DNA from: Vitis vinifera
Lineage: Eukaryota > Streptophyta > Magnoliopsida > Vitales > Vitaceae
Reading direction: 5' to 3'
NCBI RefSeq assembly: GCF_030704535.1
Contig: NC_081811.1
Coordinates: 3,550,501-3,614,500, forward strand
DNA: 64,000 nucleotides
The notes beneath the pieces were generated by a model. That model was not told the DNA's origin. It made no database searches and saw only the letters and a program-made list of their open reading frames with translations. Positions within the stretch are counted from its first letter, which is position 1. Every line of letters begins with the position of its first letter. Position numbers and translations under genes: made by a program. Shown here in pieces: positions 11,201-22,630 of this stretch.

Positions 11201-14049
11201 GGAATGGAGGCTTTAAGTAGCCTCATTAACAGAGCAGTAAGAGGGGGTTTTCTAACAGGCTGCATGATAAGGGGAAGGGATGGCAGTGGGATCCAAGTTT
11301 CGCACATGCTGTTTGCTGATGATACGTTGGTCTTTTGCGAGGATTCCCAAGAGTAATTGGCTTTTTTAAGTTGGTTGTTACTGTGGTTTGAAGCCACTTC
11401 TGGTCTGTGTATTAATTTGAATAAAAGTGAAATTTTGTCGATGGGTAGAGTAGAGAATGCTGAGTTATTGGCTGCTGAACCTGACTGCAAAGTGGGATCT
11501 CTCCCCTCCACTTATTTGGGGCTCCCTTTGGGTGCTCCGCATAAGTCAGTGGTGGTGTGGGACGGAGTGGAAGAGAGGATGCGGAAGAGACTTGCCGTGT
11601 GGAAGAGGCAGTTCATTTCTAAGGGAGGAAGAATCACTCTCATTCGGAGCACTTTGGCGAGTATGCCAACCTACCTCACGTCCTTAATGCGAATGCCAAG
11701 AATGGTTAAATTAAGACTTGAGAAAATTCAAAGGGACTTTCTTTGGGGAGGGAGAGCGTTAAAGAAGAGGCACCATCTTGTAAAGTGGGCTATTGTTTGT
11801 TCTCATAAAAAGAAGGGTGGATTGGGGATTAGAAATCTTTCTACTCTCAATAGGGTCCTTTTGTGAAAATGGAGTTGGCGTTTTGCGGTTGAAAGGGATT
11901 CCTATTGGAAGCTTATAATTAAGTAGGAAGTTTGGGGAAGGAGGAGAGTGGAGTTATCGTGGGGTAAGGGAGGGCTATGGGGTGGGGTTTTGGAAGGAAA
12001 TCAATAAGGAAGGTTCGTTGCTGCTCAATAATGTTTCCTTCTCTGTGGGGGATGGCAAAAGGGTGAGGTTTTGGAAGGATGTTTGGTGCAGGAGTAATTC
12101 CCTTTGCGAGGCCTTTCCCTCCTTGTTTGCATTAGCGGTTTCTAAAGAAGCGTGGGTAACGGACTGTTGGGATTCAATGGGGGAAGAGGGAGGGTGGACT
12201 CCCCGTTTTTCTAGACCTTTCAATGATTGGGAGGTGGAGGAGATGGAGAGATTCCTTTCGACCATTTCGACCATTCAAGGAAAGAGGCTGAATGCTAATG
12301 TGGAGAATAGGATGGTGTGGAAAGGGACGAAGAATGAGATTTTCACAGTAAAGTCTCTTTATAATTCTCTTGATCATTGTTGTGCAGTCCCGTTTCCATG
12401 GAGAATCATTTGGAGCCCGGATGTTCCTACAAAGGTGGGTTTTTTTGTTTGGGAAGCCTCATGGGGGAGGGTTCTTACTCAAAATCAACTCAAGAGGAGG
12501 GGCTGGATTTTAGCTAACAGATGTTCCTTGTGTTGTGCTGAAGAGGAGATGATAAATCACATTCTTCTTCATTGTTCCAAGGCGAAGGTTTTGTAGGATC
12601 TCGTGTTTTATTTGTTTGGTGTTAATTGGGTTCTCCCGTTTGCCGTTAATGACACTCTTTTAGGTTGGTGTGTTTCCTTTAAGGATAAGAAGCATAGAAA
12701 GATTTGGCGGGCAGCTCCCCTTTGCTTATTTTGGACAGTTTGGAAAGAAAGAAACAGGATAGCTTTTGATAATGAGGTCTTGTTGATTCAAAGAATGAAA
12801 AATTTCTTTGTTTGTAACCTCTTTTCCTAGGCTAAGTCTTCTATAGTTGTAGGTCCCTTATATTTGATTAACTTTGTGGACTGGTTGGGTTCTTGTTGAG
12901 GGTTGGTGAGTGCTCGTCTCTTTGTTTTCTTGTTTTTAAGTGACTCTTGTATACTCCTTGTATGCTTCAGGTCGCCTTTCAAGCACCCTTTATCTAATAT
13001 ATTTTTGTGGGTTTATCTATCAAAAAAAAAAAAAAAAAGTACTATGCAGATGACCAGAGCAAGTCTCTTAATCATCTCTTTCTTATCATGCATCAGAATG
13101 GCTACTTATGATAGCCTGATAGGGTACATTTATGGTGTTGGATATTTATAGTCATTTTTTTTGGAGTTGCTTTGACAGAGTTTGTAAATAATTCCCTTGG
13201 GTCTATCTAGATTAAGATTTCAGAATTTTGATTGATGATGTACTATGTAAGAAGGCAACTCTGGCTTTTTTATTATTACTAGTGATCAGGACAACTACAT
13301 TTTCTTGGCATGGAATATTATCATGTAACAACTGGTGGTGGTGTGGCAGAAATGACGAAGGTTAGAAAGTTGGTGTCTTTTGCATGAAGTTTAAATAACA
13401 GAGATTGGGTTTAACAGGGTGTTATTGGGAAAAAAAGATTTAGCAGTAATTATTAAGGACATAAAATAAAATCGGAGATAGGTTGAGTAAGGGAGGTTGT
13501 AAGAGAGAATATTTTCTTTGGGATAATGAAAAGGAATGCAATAGTGTTGAGGAGGTTTGGCATTATGACATCAGTAGTAAATTAAAGAACATTAAGAGGT
13601 ATAGAAGGGCAAGTAGTTGAACTGTGGTTTTGGCATTATGACATTAATAAATGTCCAAGATCTTTGTATCTCTCAATAAACCGGCACTGCTTCTGTCTTC
13701 ATGGTCATTATGGCTGATTTTTCATTTTAGGGACTTCATCTTTATTGGACACCAACACTTTGTTCATGTCCTTGTTACATAAATCCTATAGCCAACATCA
13801 AAAGGACCAATGAGCTAAATGAACAACAGGAACACATCATAACCCTTTTCATTGCTTGATTGTTTATCTATGCAACCGTGTATTTTGGTTCATGAAATTT
13901 AGGCGATATGCTGATTCTTGTCTCTGCATCAAGCAGATAACGATACTAATATGGAGATGGTTGGGGAGAACACATTCTCAGAGCAAAAAGCCCATCACAG
14001 ATGCCGGCGTAAGAAGCACGATTATAGAATGATTGATGCGCTCAGATAA
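8275..14049 (+). CDS. plant protein of unknown function, two exons
   Basis: Exon 1 (8275-8971) and exon 2 (13937-14049) join at a GT..AG pair in phase 1 to give 269 residues ending CRRKKHDYRMIDALR. I do not recognise the family. Visible features are a Ser/Pro-rich N terminus, a basic block DRKRRRRGSRS at residues 96-105 that could be a nuclear signal, a Ser-rich middle, a Gly/Tyr patch (194-211), an acidic run ELDEEEDD (214-221) and a basic C-terminal tail (253-263), with no signal peptide or membrane span. The ATG at 8275 is preferred because residues encoded from 8134 are low-complexity leader-like, but 8134 is in frame and would add 47 residues. The 4,965-nt intron contains a MITE and a truncated LINE. 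Translation past 8971 would meet a stop at 9004, so splicing is needed. Confidence 0.72.
9631..9989. mobile_element. PIF/Harbinger-type MITE (TTA target duplication)
   Basis: The 359-bp insert starts GAGTCTGTTTGAGAGTAATT and ends AATTACCTCCAAATGGGCTC. These ends are imperfect inverted repeats of about 20 bp. Both are flanked by TTA (9628-9630 and 9990-9992), the target duplication typical of PIF/Harbinger and Tourist-like elements. It has no coding capacity and is AT-rich inside. It sits in the intron of the 8275-14049 gene. Confidence 0.72.
11154..13038 (+). mobile_element. 5'-truncated L1-type LINE, decayed
   Basis: The stretch encodes the C-terminal half of a plant L1 ORF2: LRQGDPLSPYLFV and the reverse-transcriptase FADDTLVF motif (11311-11335), then YLGLPLGAP, LIRSTLASMPTY and GGLGIRNL. 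A zf-RVT domain follows (12300-12580), with YNSLD, FFVWEASWGRVLTQNQL and CSLCCAEEEMINHILLHC. A non-coding tail ends TATCTATC plus a poly-A run (13022-13038). The endonuclease domain and the N-terminal part of the reverse transcriptase are missing. At least four interruptions are seen, including stops near 11354 and 11864 and frame changes around 11340-11360 and 12590-12600. A possible target duplication AAGTACTA lies at 11146-11153 and just after the poly-A. It is inserted in sense orientation in the host intron. Confidence 0.88.
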
Positions 14050-15562
14050 CCAAACTGCTGGCAAATTTGAAGCATAACTTACTTTGCTGTTATCACCCTC
14101 TAGGTGTTCATTGGCAAGGTGAATCCGGTACTGGAATTCTTACTTATTTTGCCATATGTGTAGATGTTTCAGAGCAGCCATTTGGTTTCAAATATCATGT
14201 CTATTTAATCCAAGAAAGGTTATTTTGAACATGCAATTGCCAGAAAATGCTGTGAAAATGTAAGAAAGAGACTCTGTTTGCTTCCCCCAAACATTTTGTT
14301 TGGTTTGTGATGGATATATTCACACCTTGTTGACAATTGTATAAATGTGTTTTGCTGAAAGAGATAACAATTCCTGAATGGCTCCTGGGAAAATAATCTC
14401 CAATCTTAATTCCCATTCAGAATGCTTGTTTATTTAATATGCACTCAAGGACAAATGTTGAGTATTAAATAAAATATATTTTATTGTTAATTAGTTGATA
14501 ATTTATTTCTAGTTTTTTCCTCAATAATATGAGTAATAAAAAATTTACTACTGTTCATACTAAATAAATATCATATTATTTAATATAAAATACTAAATTG
14601 TAAGTTATATCATATCTTAAACATATGAAATTATTGTTGAATTAAATAGGCTCCACCTTGGACCTCTTGTCCCTATTTTGGTCCCAAATTTTATTTTTGT
14701 AAATGATATGTTCTCCTTTTAAGGTGTTTTTTTTAAATTTTAGCGCATTAAAATAACGTGAGAATATGTTTGTGGGTATTTGGTAAACCAACTTAATGAT
14801 ATGTCTTAAAGTCAAAAATCATTTTAAGTAATAAATAAAAATAATTAACTATTAAGTCCACATCTTTATTTTACTTTGTTATCTCATTTGTCCTAATTAT
14901 TTTTATGATTTTTTTTGTTATTTTATGAGTTTCGTTGCTAATTGATTATTTTTTACCCTAATTATAATTTATGAGGATAAATATATCTTTATGATGATTT
15001 AGAATAATTTTTAAATTAATTTTATCAAATAATTTTAATACTTAAAAGTAAAAATTAAGTAAGAAGTTTTTAATAAATAATTTAAGTATAATTTAACTTA
15101 AACTTGTTATATTTAATTGACAAACTGAAATTATATTATGTATATTTTATTAGGACGGGTGAATTTAATGACAATTTTATTCTATTAATCACATTACAGA
15201 TATTAAAAAAATAAAATTAATTGATTAGATTACCATTAAATTGACCATCAAAATTACTATTCCTTAGTTCATCAAAAATTGAACTTAATAAGTTATGAGT
15301 CGTGCACATCCAACACGTGACGTGTCATTCAAAATGTGACATATGAAAAAATTGAGAAGGTTATAAAATTAAGTCTAAAATCTATAAGTAAAAGAATTAA
15401 AGTAAAAAAAAATAGAAATAGATATTATTTCAAACTTATTTCATTTACTTTATTTTTTATATAAGGATTAAATATTTTAAACGAAAACAAGTTTTGAAAT
15501 AATTTTAATTTTCTCCTTCATATATATTTTTATATTAAAATCAAACACTAAAAAAATTATAT
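14050..15562. other. 3' flank of unknown gene and AT-rich intergenic DNA
   Basis: 14050-14450 has moderate base composition and probably includes the 3' UTR of the preceding gene. 14450-15560 is strongly AT-rich with many ATTAATT/TTTTAAAT words and no gene, RNA or clear transposon end. Confidence 0.35.
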
Positions 15563-15621
15563 TAACGGTCCAAATATGTATATATTAACGGTCCAAATAT
15601 GTATAAATTAACGGTCCAAAT
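15563..15621 (+). repeat. three tandem copies of ~21-bp ATTAACGGTCCAAAT unit
   Basis: The unit ATTAACGGTCCAAATATGTAT occurs twice nearly perfectly, followed by a third, 3'-diverged copy. It lies about 120-180 bp upstream of the MZM1 start codon, so it may sit in that promoter. GGTCC is a possible TCP-factor core, but no regulatory role is shown. Confidence 0.75.
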
Positions 15622-15719
15622 CTTGTATGGCGTGGGCACTTGTAGGGTAACTTAGCATTTTGCATTATAATTTATAAACAAACAAGTAACAAATCGAATG
15701 CGAAGGCAGGGACTGAGGG

Positions 15720-15740
15720 GAGAGAGAGAGAGAGAGAGAG
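15720..15740 (+). repeat. (GA)10 microsatellite abutting the MZM1 start codon
   Basis: An uninterrupted AG run ends directly at the ATG of the next gene and therefore lies in its 5' leader. GA/CT runs in leaders are common in plant genes and are polymorphic in length. Confidence 0.9.
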
Positions 15741-17410
15741 ATGGGAGGAGAAGCACTGAGCGCATACAGAACGCTGCTGAGAGCGACGCGTAAATCATTC
15801 GCTGGCGACACGGTTATGCTGAAGGCTTCGGCTGTTGAGATCCGAAAGCATTTCGAGGACAACCGAAACGTCACCTCCCAATCCGAAATTCAGGGTCTTC
15901 TCGAGTCTGCTCGCGAAGCTTCCCATTTCATATCCAACATGATCGTTCAAGCCAAACTCAACTCCCGTGGCGGTTACGGTATCTTCCTATTAACTCCATC
16001 TGAACGCCCACTATTTGTTTGTTGTATTGCCTCTCTTCTGCCTTCTCAATTTCAACTCCCCTCTTTCCGTGTGGTTGCGTTTTTTATTTCTGTTTTTTTG
16101 GGGGGGATTGAATTTGATTTTTTTTCAGTGAACTTGAATCCGTAAGTCTTAAAGACGATTTCTCTATAATCAAATGTTGCTTGAGTGATAATCGCTTATT
16201 TAGAGTAGGTTTGGAATGCATTGGCTCAGTGCTTTATCGGGTCTAGGGAAGCTTGGTACCTGAGTACATGTCATCGCCCTCCTTATACGAAGGGGTTTTG
16301 TAGTCTAGTCGTCTCTAATCCAGTAGAGATCGCAGGGCCTGACAGAAATGTGAATATTTTAGGTGGGTTGTGTATTAAAGTTTTGAGATATGTGCATGTT
16401 TTCTCAGGTCCTAGTATAGGGTTCTTTTCCTTTCGCTTAATGTCACATTCTGAATCAAGCTCAATTCTTTGGATGAAATAAAATGTTTCGAGTATTGAGA
16501 ATATGTGTATGAGCATTTGCATTTGGTGCCATCATATGATCAATCATTTTTTGGTAATTAATCTCAGTCAATGGGTTTCCAGTACAACTCTGGAGATGAT
16601 AGTATGATTGTAAAAATGATCTCGCTTGATGGGACTTGATATTATGGTAGCAGCCATGACTTGATATTATGGTAGCAGCCATGCTTTTGGTACCCTTGTG
16701 TGTGCAATTCAGAAGTTAGAATCATCAACCATGTGCTATACTAAAACTGTGTACCATATAAAAAGAACATGGGTATTCTATCAAGAGCGAACAAAATTGT
16801 TACAAGTGGTACTAGAACCAATCTTTTATCTGGTGTGGCACTTCGTTTTCTCTACAAGGATTGTTTGCTTGTCTAACTGGCTCCGCAATCTTGTGTGATT
16901 CAATTAAGGATGTTGTGTTTATATGAAGTAATTGTGATATCCCACATCGGTTAGGGGAAGAAGTTCTTGACACTGTATGTGTAATGGACTCCTCTTAACC
17001 ATGTAGCTGCATTTTGAAGTCATGAGGTCCCATTGAACTTAGACGGACAATATCTATAAGGGAGCAGGTCATTACCATACACTCCTACAAAAACCAAAAA
17101 AAGTAAAAGGAAAAGGAAAAGGGATATGAATTCTATATAGGAAGCTGCATCTTTCTCAGCTAGATGAGGATATTGAATAGTTGCTTTTATGCAATTCTTT
17201 CAGCTCAGTTTTGTATTTCTTCTTGGTTGCAAGTACTCAGTAGTACTAGAAAAATGTCTCAATTTTTGTGCTTGGAAGTGGCTCTATAAGAACGTCCTCT
17301 AATGTTTCATATTGCTGCTGGTTGCTGCAGAAGTGAAGCCGAGTAAAGACCATGCAGGAGGAACTCTTGAGATTCCTTCTGAAGATATTCTTAAAAGCTC
17401 TGGAAAATGA
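15741..17410 (+). CDS. MZM1: mitochondrial LYR-motif protein MZM1 / LYRM7, complex III assembly factor
   Basis: Exons 15741-15978 and 17331-17410 join in phase 1 (G|AA gives Glu) to make 105 residues, the usual length of this family. The N terminus [21 protein letters not shown] carries the LYR-type motif (AYR, residues 8-10) with its downstream Arg/Lys and Phe. The middle contains [14 protein letters not shown] and [17 protein letters not shown], and the tail [19 protein letters not shown] matches the plant orthologue. MZM1/LYRM7 is a matrix chaperone that holds the Rieske iron-sulphur protein before its insertion into the cytochrome bc1 complex. Without splicing the frame would read into intron sequence after GGYG. 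A (GA)n leader abuts the ATG. The 1.35-kb intron contains a 25-bp tandem duplication and a small LTR relic. The family is identified with high certainty; expression is not shown. Confidence 0.92.
16634..16683 (+). repeat. perfect 25-bp tandem duplication
   Basis: Two identical 25-base copies, beginning ACTTGATATTATGG, lie back to back (16634-16658 and 16659-16683) in the MZM1 intron. The perfect identity implies a recent slippage or duplication event. Confidence 0.9.
16932..17085 (+). mobile_element. TRIM-type LTR relic
   Basis: TGATATCCCACATCGGTTAG opens the stretch. TTTTGAAGTCATGAGGTCCC and AGACGGACAATATCTATA follow. This arrangement is typical of short plant LTRs of the TRIM class. It has no coding capacity and no second LTR, so it is best read as a solo or broken LTR, an old fossil within the MZM1 intron. 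Confidence 0.55.
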
Positions 17411-18890
17411 GTGCAGATGGGAATACAAAAGGTGCTGAATCATCTCAGTTCTTATATTAGATAATTGATCTTGTGATGTTTCTATTTAGAAACCTGTCAG
17501 GGATTTTTTTGCCCCTTTCTTCAGGTCTAATCAATCTTTTCATTTTTGTTCAAGTAACCTTTTTTTTTTTTTTTTTTCTGTTTTATGGCTGTTCCATTTG
17601 GCTGCTGAAAAACCTACAAAGTAGCTATCATTTGTTGTTATGTATCCTTGCTTAGCCATAACTATAAGGGTTTTGCCTTGTAGGTTAAACTTCAATCTTT
17701 TCATATCACGTGTTTTATGGAATAACTTTTTCTTGATAACCACTGCTTGTCCCTTGTAAATCCCATTTTCCTGCTCAAAGCCAAGAATGTTTGAAGTCCC
17801 CATGTTATAGTACCTCATGAATGCCAGGGGCCAAATCTGCGGAATGCTCTCTTTGATTCTTTTTCAGTTGCTTTCAAAAGGCTATGCCTGTTAACTGAGA
17901 GTACTGAGAAAAGACAAGAAAACAATACCAAGAAGATGATTTTCTCATATTTAATTTTACTATGAAAAATAATATAATTAAAATTAATTAAAAAATTTTG
18001 TCTTTTAAAATTATTTCATCTTTATATAATAAAGAAAAGTAGAGTATAAAAAAATAATTTATTAATTTTGAATTTTGAATTTTTTTTCACTTTTTCTTTC
18101 CTTACACTTTTCCTCCATTTTCTTTTTCTCAACTTTTTCGGGACCAAACATCACCTAAATCTTTGTTTTGTTAAAATGATCATTAGCTCATCGTGATGCT
18201 ATACTACTTTCTAACTGTTTGAAAGGGCTTTTTAATTGCTCTAGTGTACCTGTAAAATGTGGGGAAGAAATTACAGGGTTACTAGAACTTCTCTCTTTCT
18301 TGTTATGAAAAATAATAGGTTATGGCATGGACAATCACATAGGCTCAAGTCCACCCTCCTGTGTGCTATGAAGTTAAGCCTTTGATCCATTCCCAAATGA
18401 TAAAGCTCAAGAACCATGGAAATATCTTGATCCCAACACCCGTAATCGAATGTGGCTCCAATTCGCGATCAACTCAGAAGGATTCAGGTAGTCAGGTCAG
18501 GAAACGGGACGGAATATTAACTTATTTGCATATGTTTGTTGTCTTGAATTTATGCTCACCTGGCAATAGCTTTTGACACAAACAATTGGCTGCTGAATAA
18601 CACGTATAAATACGAACAATTCTAATCCATTTCTTTGCACATTTGCAAGTGAACCCGTTTCCACTAATCATAAATAATTAACAGCTCAAGCTCAACAACA
18701 CTTTCTCTGAAGCCAAATTTAAATTTGATTATCTAACTGACACAAAACAAAAACAAAATTGGGATTGGGATGTAGGAAGTGTAAGAAGAATAGAAGGGGA
18801 AGAAAGAACAACCCCATGTCAGAAGGCCATTCGTCTTGGAACACTGACAGAAGCCTAGTTCTTGAATCATCATAAAAGTGGCATTGGGAA
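17411..18890. other. convergent intergenic region between MZM1 and PPAN
   Basis: It holds the 3' sides of both flanking genes. 17553-17579 is a poly-T tract. 17940-18160 is AT-rich and ends TTTTCGGGACCAAACATCACC, resembling the end of a small DNA-transposon relic. No further gene is supported. Confidence 0.35.
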
Positions 18891-21800
18891 CTAATCTTCC
18901 TCAGCATCTTCGTCAGCATCTTCCTCATTTATTTTATCTTCTTCCTCTTTTACTTCCTTTTTCTTCTCAGCTTCATTTCCTGGAAAGGAAAAAAATGGAG
19001 AGGGAAAAGCAATGAGGGTTGTGATGGAGAAGAAAATACTACAGAGACTAATCTGATATATGATTGTAGCCGGGGAAAAAATGAAGATCAGAAAGAATAG
19101 ATTATGAAGGATAATAAAATGTTGTGTAAGATGAAGATACCATATGCATTGAAGATAACTCCACCAGAACACAATCCTTCCTCAATTTTGATGAGCTGAA
19201 GTGTCATCCTAGGTCCAATCTCTTGAAGCTTCACAGCACTTTTTGAAGAAGCCTTGTTAATCCTACCAAGATCAGAAGCAAGAGTAACTGTTGCTGCTTC
19301 ATCGTCTACTTCACTTTCTGATCCATAGCCAGCCCTTCAGAGACACAACCGAAAAAGGGGGAAAACACAGTTAATTGATGGATATTAGTACATACACTAA
19401 GTTCTAAAAAAAAGAGAAATGATCTGCACAGGGTGTTGGTGACGTGCATTTGCTTTTTTTCTCTTCCTTTTTACTTAAGTGACCCTTGTTTAGAAGCAAA
19501 TGTTCAGGATAGTTTAAGAAATCATGCCTTGAAAATTTTCTGAAACAATATGAAAACATCTCATCGTGTAATTAGTTAACACAGAAATCCAAGATTCAGT
19601 ATCCAGTTAGTATGGATAATTCTTTTTCTTAGCCACTTACTGCTGCCCTTCCCCCAACTTTTTACTTCTTGTTCCTAATTAGAACACAACAGTACTGATA
19701 CTATAAATAACCAGAGAAAGTTCATGATGGAAGTTTTCAGTTCTATTGATTCATTATTTCAAATACAAACATAAATGCAGGTTATAGCAACTCTTTAGCT
19801 ACACTTTCTTAAGTTTTTCTAATATATAATCCAATAACAGTTGTTATTTGAACTGATAAAATGACAGCATGTAGACCACAGGAACACTTGAATCATTCAA
19901 CTAATCAGTGCTCTGCCCACAGTATTCAAAGTAGCAAAAGTCAGTAAGATAAAATCTTAAATGCATATATTCTCATACACAACATGTTAACTGTACAAAT
20001 TTGCATTCTCTTTATGCCACAGATGAATTCACTTTTTTTTGTCCTGAAAAAAAAAATCAATAAAAAAGGATTCCTTACTTTGTAATAAAGTCACTGACAT
20101 CCTGCAGATTCTTTAGATCAGGAACTTGATGGTTCTGCACAAATTTTCTAACTCTCTTGGAGACACCAACAGGTTGTAATCTAATGGAATAATGCCGAAA
20201 ATCAATAAGCTTTGTGTCTTTATTGTAATTAAGCAACACAATTCTTTGGCAGGAAGAAAGCTTCACCTGCAAAATTTGCATCAAGATAACATTAAGACAG
20301 GGAAAAGGTATTCCAGCTGGTGCCAGAATTTGATTGATATTTGCCTAAGCACTCACAGTGTTAACGTCAATGGCTGGAAAAATGTTCTGAAACATAACAG
20401 TTGTGAGCTTTAGATGTTGCTCTCCACTCCCAAAACCAGAAAGGACAATCTGCCAGAAATTTATTCAAAATATTTCAGAAATAACAAGAGAATATACAAT
20501 TTTAACAAGATGTCATAGATAACAAAGAATATAGAATCTCATGAATCTGTTGCTCAAACGGTACACATTATCCATGGAAAACAATTTAGAGGCAAACCCA
20601 TATCATGAAGAATATAGATAATTGTTTTTCTCTTTTAAGGAAGTTCAAAAATCAACTAATAATATAGAAACTAGAATTAAGGGTGTAAAGTAGGCATGGA
20701 GTGGGACAGAATCCACCATTCAAGGGGTGCACCTATAAGTTCTGTAACAAAGTACCAATGCTACCCTCTTATGTCAGTTACTGGACCAACTGCATCTATC
20801 AAATGAAAGAAACAACATAATGAAGAAGTACAAAGAAACATCTGGTTTGGATGATTCTGGTCAACTGATCACGATTATCTTCTTAGTTATGAGGTCTTAA
20901 TATATAGTCTCTTAGAGGGTGGATCCCAAACCCTACTTTAGAAGCCATGTCCTGATATTCCATATGGAAACTACAATAAGCATCTACAAACATATGGAAG
21001 CACTTTATTTTTTCCAAGAAAATCTTCTATAATTCTATTCATTCACAGACTCAAGAGGATGATAAATCAAGATAAAAATTGATTTTGACAATGAGGAGAA
21101 TGTATCTATGCATTTATTTTTATGCTTGTGGATGCCCTTGTGCATTTTTTTTTATGGGTAAAGCAAGAGAATATTATAAAAGGAAACAACATCAAAATGC
21201 CCCAAAGTACATAAGATGTATACAATGGACACTTAAAGATGCCCTTGTGTATGTGTTTATGGAAAGTTACCAAAGGAGAATTCTTGAAAAGATCTTGAGG
21301 ACATCTAGGGCGCAATTGAGATTGTGCAACATCAACAGCCAATGAGTACTCATGTATTTTGAATGTCAGTGTTGGGCCTTGTGGAGTCCTGGCAACCTTC
21401 AGGTAAGGTGCAGTTTCAGTTTTTGATAACATTAGAAAATGTGTTACTCCCAAAGGCCCTGCAATATTCAAGAAGTCTTTGAGATTATTTCGCCTCTTCT
21501 CCTGCAACCATAAGCATAAAGCACAAACAAGCAGGAAGTTAGTTAATACAAAATATGATATAACATATATTAGGGACTTAAGATTAAACAGAAACACCCT
21601 ATTTCATTTATATTGCTGGAACTGAAATCCATCATCACAGAAGTATCACACAATTAGCCCTTTCTGAATTGAGGTCCGCTCTTTCAACATTGATTTAACT
21701 TAACCCTAAAAATTTCCCATGAACTTAGTTTATATTCACATTATCTTCACAAAATAACAGGTTTTACAAACTAAACAGGTCATCCTAAACAAAACTATCT

Positions 21801-22548
21801 TCCATCAAAATTCAACTTATGCAGAACTTCATCATATGATCGGCCTTTTGCTCTGATGGAAACAGAATGATTGCCACCACTCCAGACAATAACATAAGTT
21901 CCCATCTTCATTTACATGAAAAGCTGTGTTGAACAAGTTCAAGCTTTTATCTTATCAATATATCCCAACATCAGTGTATTCGTTAGGCAGTGATTTTGAG
22001 AAAAAGGTAAAAAGAGCTCCAGAGCTTACCTTGAGATTGACGGCAGTATAGGGAAGCATTAACTTTCTTAAGTCCATCTGCAGTTGCTTAAGAGAACCCG
22101 GTAACTTCCCCCTTGAAAAAACAATGCTGTGAGGAATCTTCTCTCCGGTGACATGATCAACACCCGGCTGCTTCTTCCCTACCGGCTTAACAAATCCCTT
22201 CTTCTTATTCTAATTCAATTCACAAGTACATAAAGCACATATATTAACCAAATCCAAACAACCACATAAAGAAAGGGCTAAACGCTAAGAAAAGCACAGA
22301 AGAAATCAAATTTTAAAAAAATAAATAAATAGATAAGAAAAAAATAAGGGAAAAAAAAAAAAAACGAGAAGGCTTCAATCCACTACCCTAACATTGATTT
22401 GGACGATTTGGGTTTTTATTGTTTCCAAAAACAAAACAAACGAAAACTTATATTCTCTTCTCTACTTTCCTACGCTTTCTCAGCAACCAAACAGGATGAA
22501 TTGAAATTGAACATGAGATAAGTGGCTTACATTCCGGAAACGAGCCAT
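18891..22548 (-). CDS. PPAN: Peter Pan-like / SSF1-type Brix-domain ribosome biogenesis protein
   Basis: Seven exons (22531-22548, 22030-22209, 21271-21501, 20357-20449, 20079-20266, 19141-19334, 18891-18979), all with GT-AG borders, sum to 993 nt, i.e. 330 residues. The start MARFRN|NKKKGFVKPVGKK and the Brix core are those of PPAN/SSF1: GEKIPHSIVFSRGKLP, LMLPYTAVNLKEKRRNNLKD, GPLGVTHFLMLSKTE, GPTLTFKIHEYSL, SGFGSGEQHLKLTTVMFQNI, CQRIVLLNYNKDTKLIDFRHY and PRMTLQLIKIEEG. The C terminus is acidic and lysine-rich (EEDADEDAEED). SSF/PPAN acts in the nucleolus in 60S subunit maturation, binding pre-27S rRNA particles. Telo-box motifs lie just upstream of the start, as in many ribosome-biogenesis genes. 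A short LINE sits about 20 nt inside the donor of the intron after exon 3. Intact as read. Confidence 0.94.
21143..21237 (-). mobile_element. very short 5'-truncated LINE with 12-bp target duplication
   Basis: On the minus strand, ~85 bases resembling the 3' tail of L1 (TTGTATACATCTTATGTACTT) end in a poly-A tract, seen as T9 at 21145-21153 on the plus strand. A perfect direct repeat GATGCCCTTGTG flanks it (21131-21142 and 21238-21249). The insertion lies in the PPAN intron after exon 3, with its flanking repeat 21 nt from the exon end at 21271. Confidence 0.8.
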
Positions 22549-22597
22549 AGTTGCGAAGGATGTTTGAATCTATGGAGCTGTCTTTTAGACTTTGATA

Positions 22598-22630
22598 CGA
22601 AAGGGTTTTAGGACGAGGGTTTAGGGCTGA
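22598..22630 (-). promoter_or_regulatory. telo-box cluster upstream of PPAN
   Basis: The minus strand reads CCCTAAACCCT and CCTAAAACCC 50-80 bases upstream of the PPAN ATG. AAACCCTA (telo-box) elements are known in promoters of plant translation and ribosome-biogenesis genes, which fits the gene product. Confidence 0.55.

Noticed and set aside
19140-19141. Second U12-type intron (PPAN donor GTATCTTC; also MZM1 donor GTATCTTC)
   Set aside because: The donors only partly match the U12 consensus, and no TTCCTTRAY branch site lies near either acceptor. Ordinary GT-AG introns.
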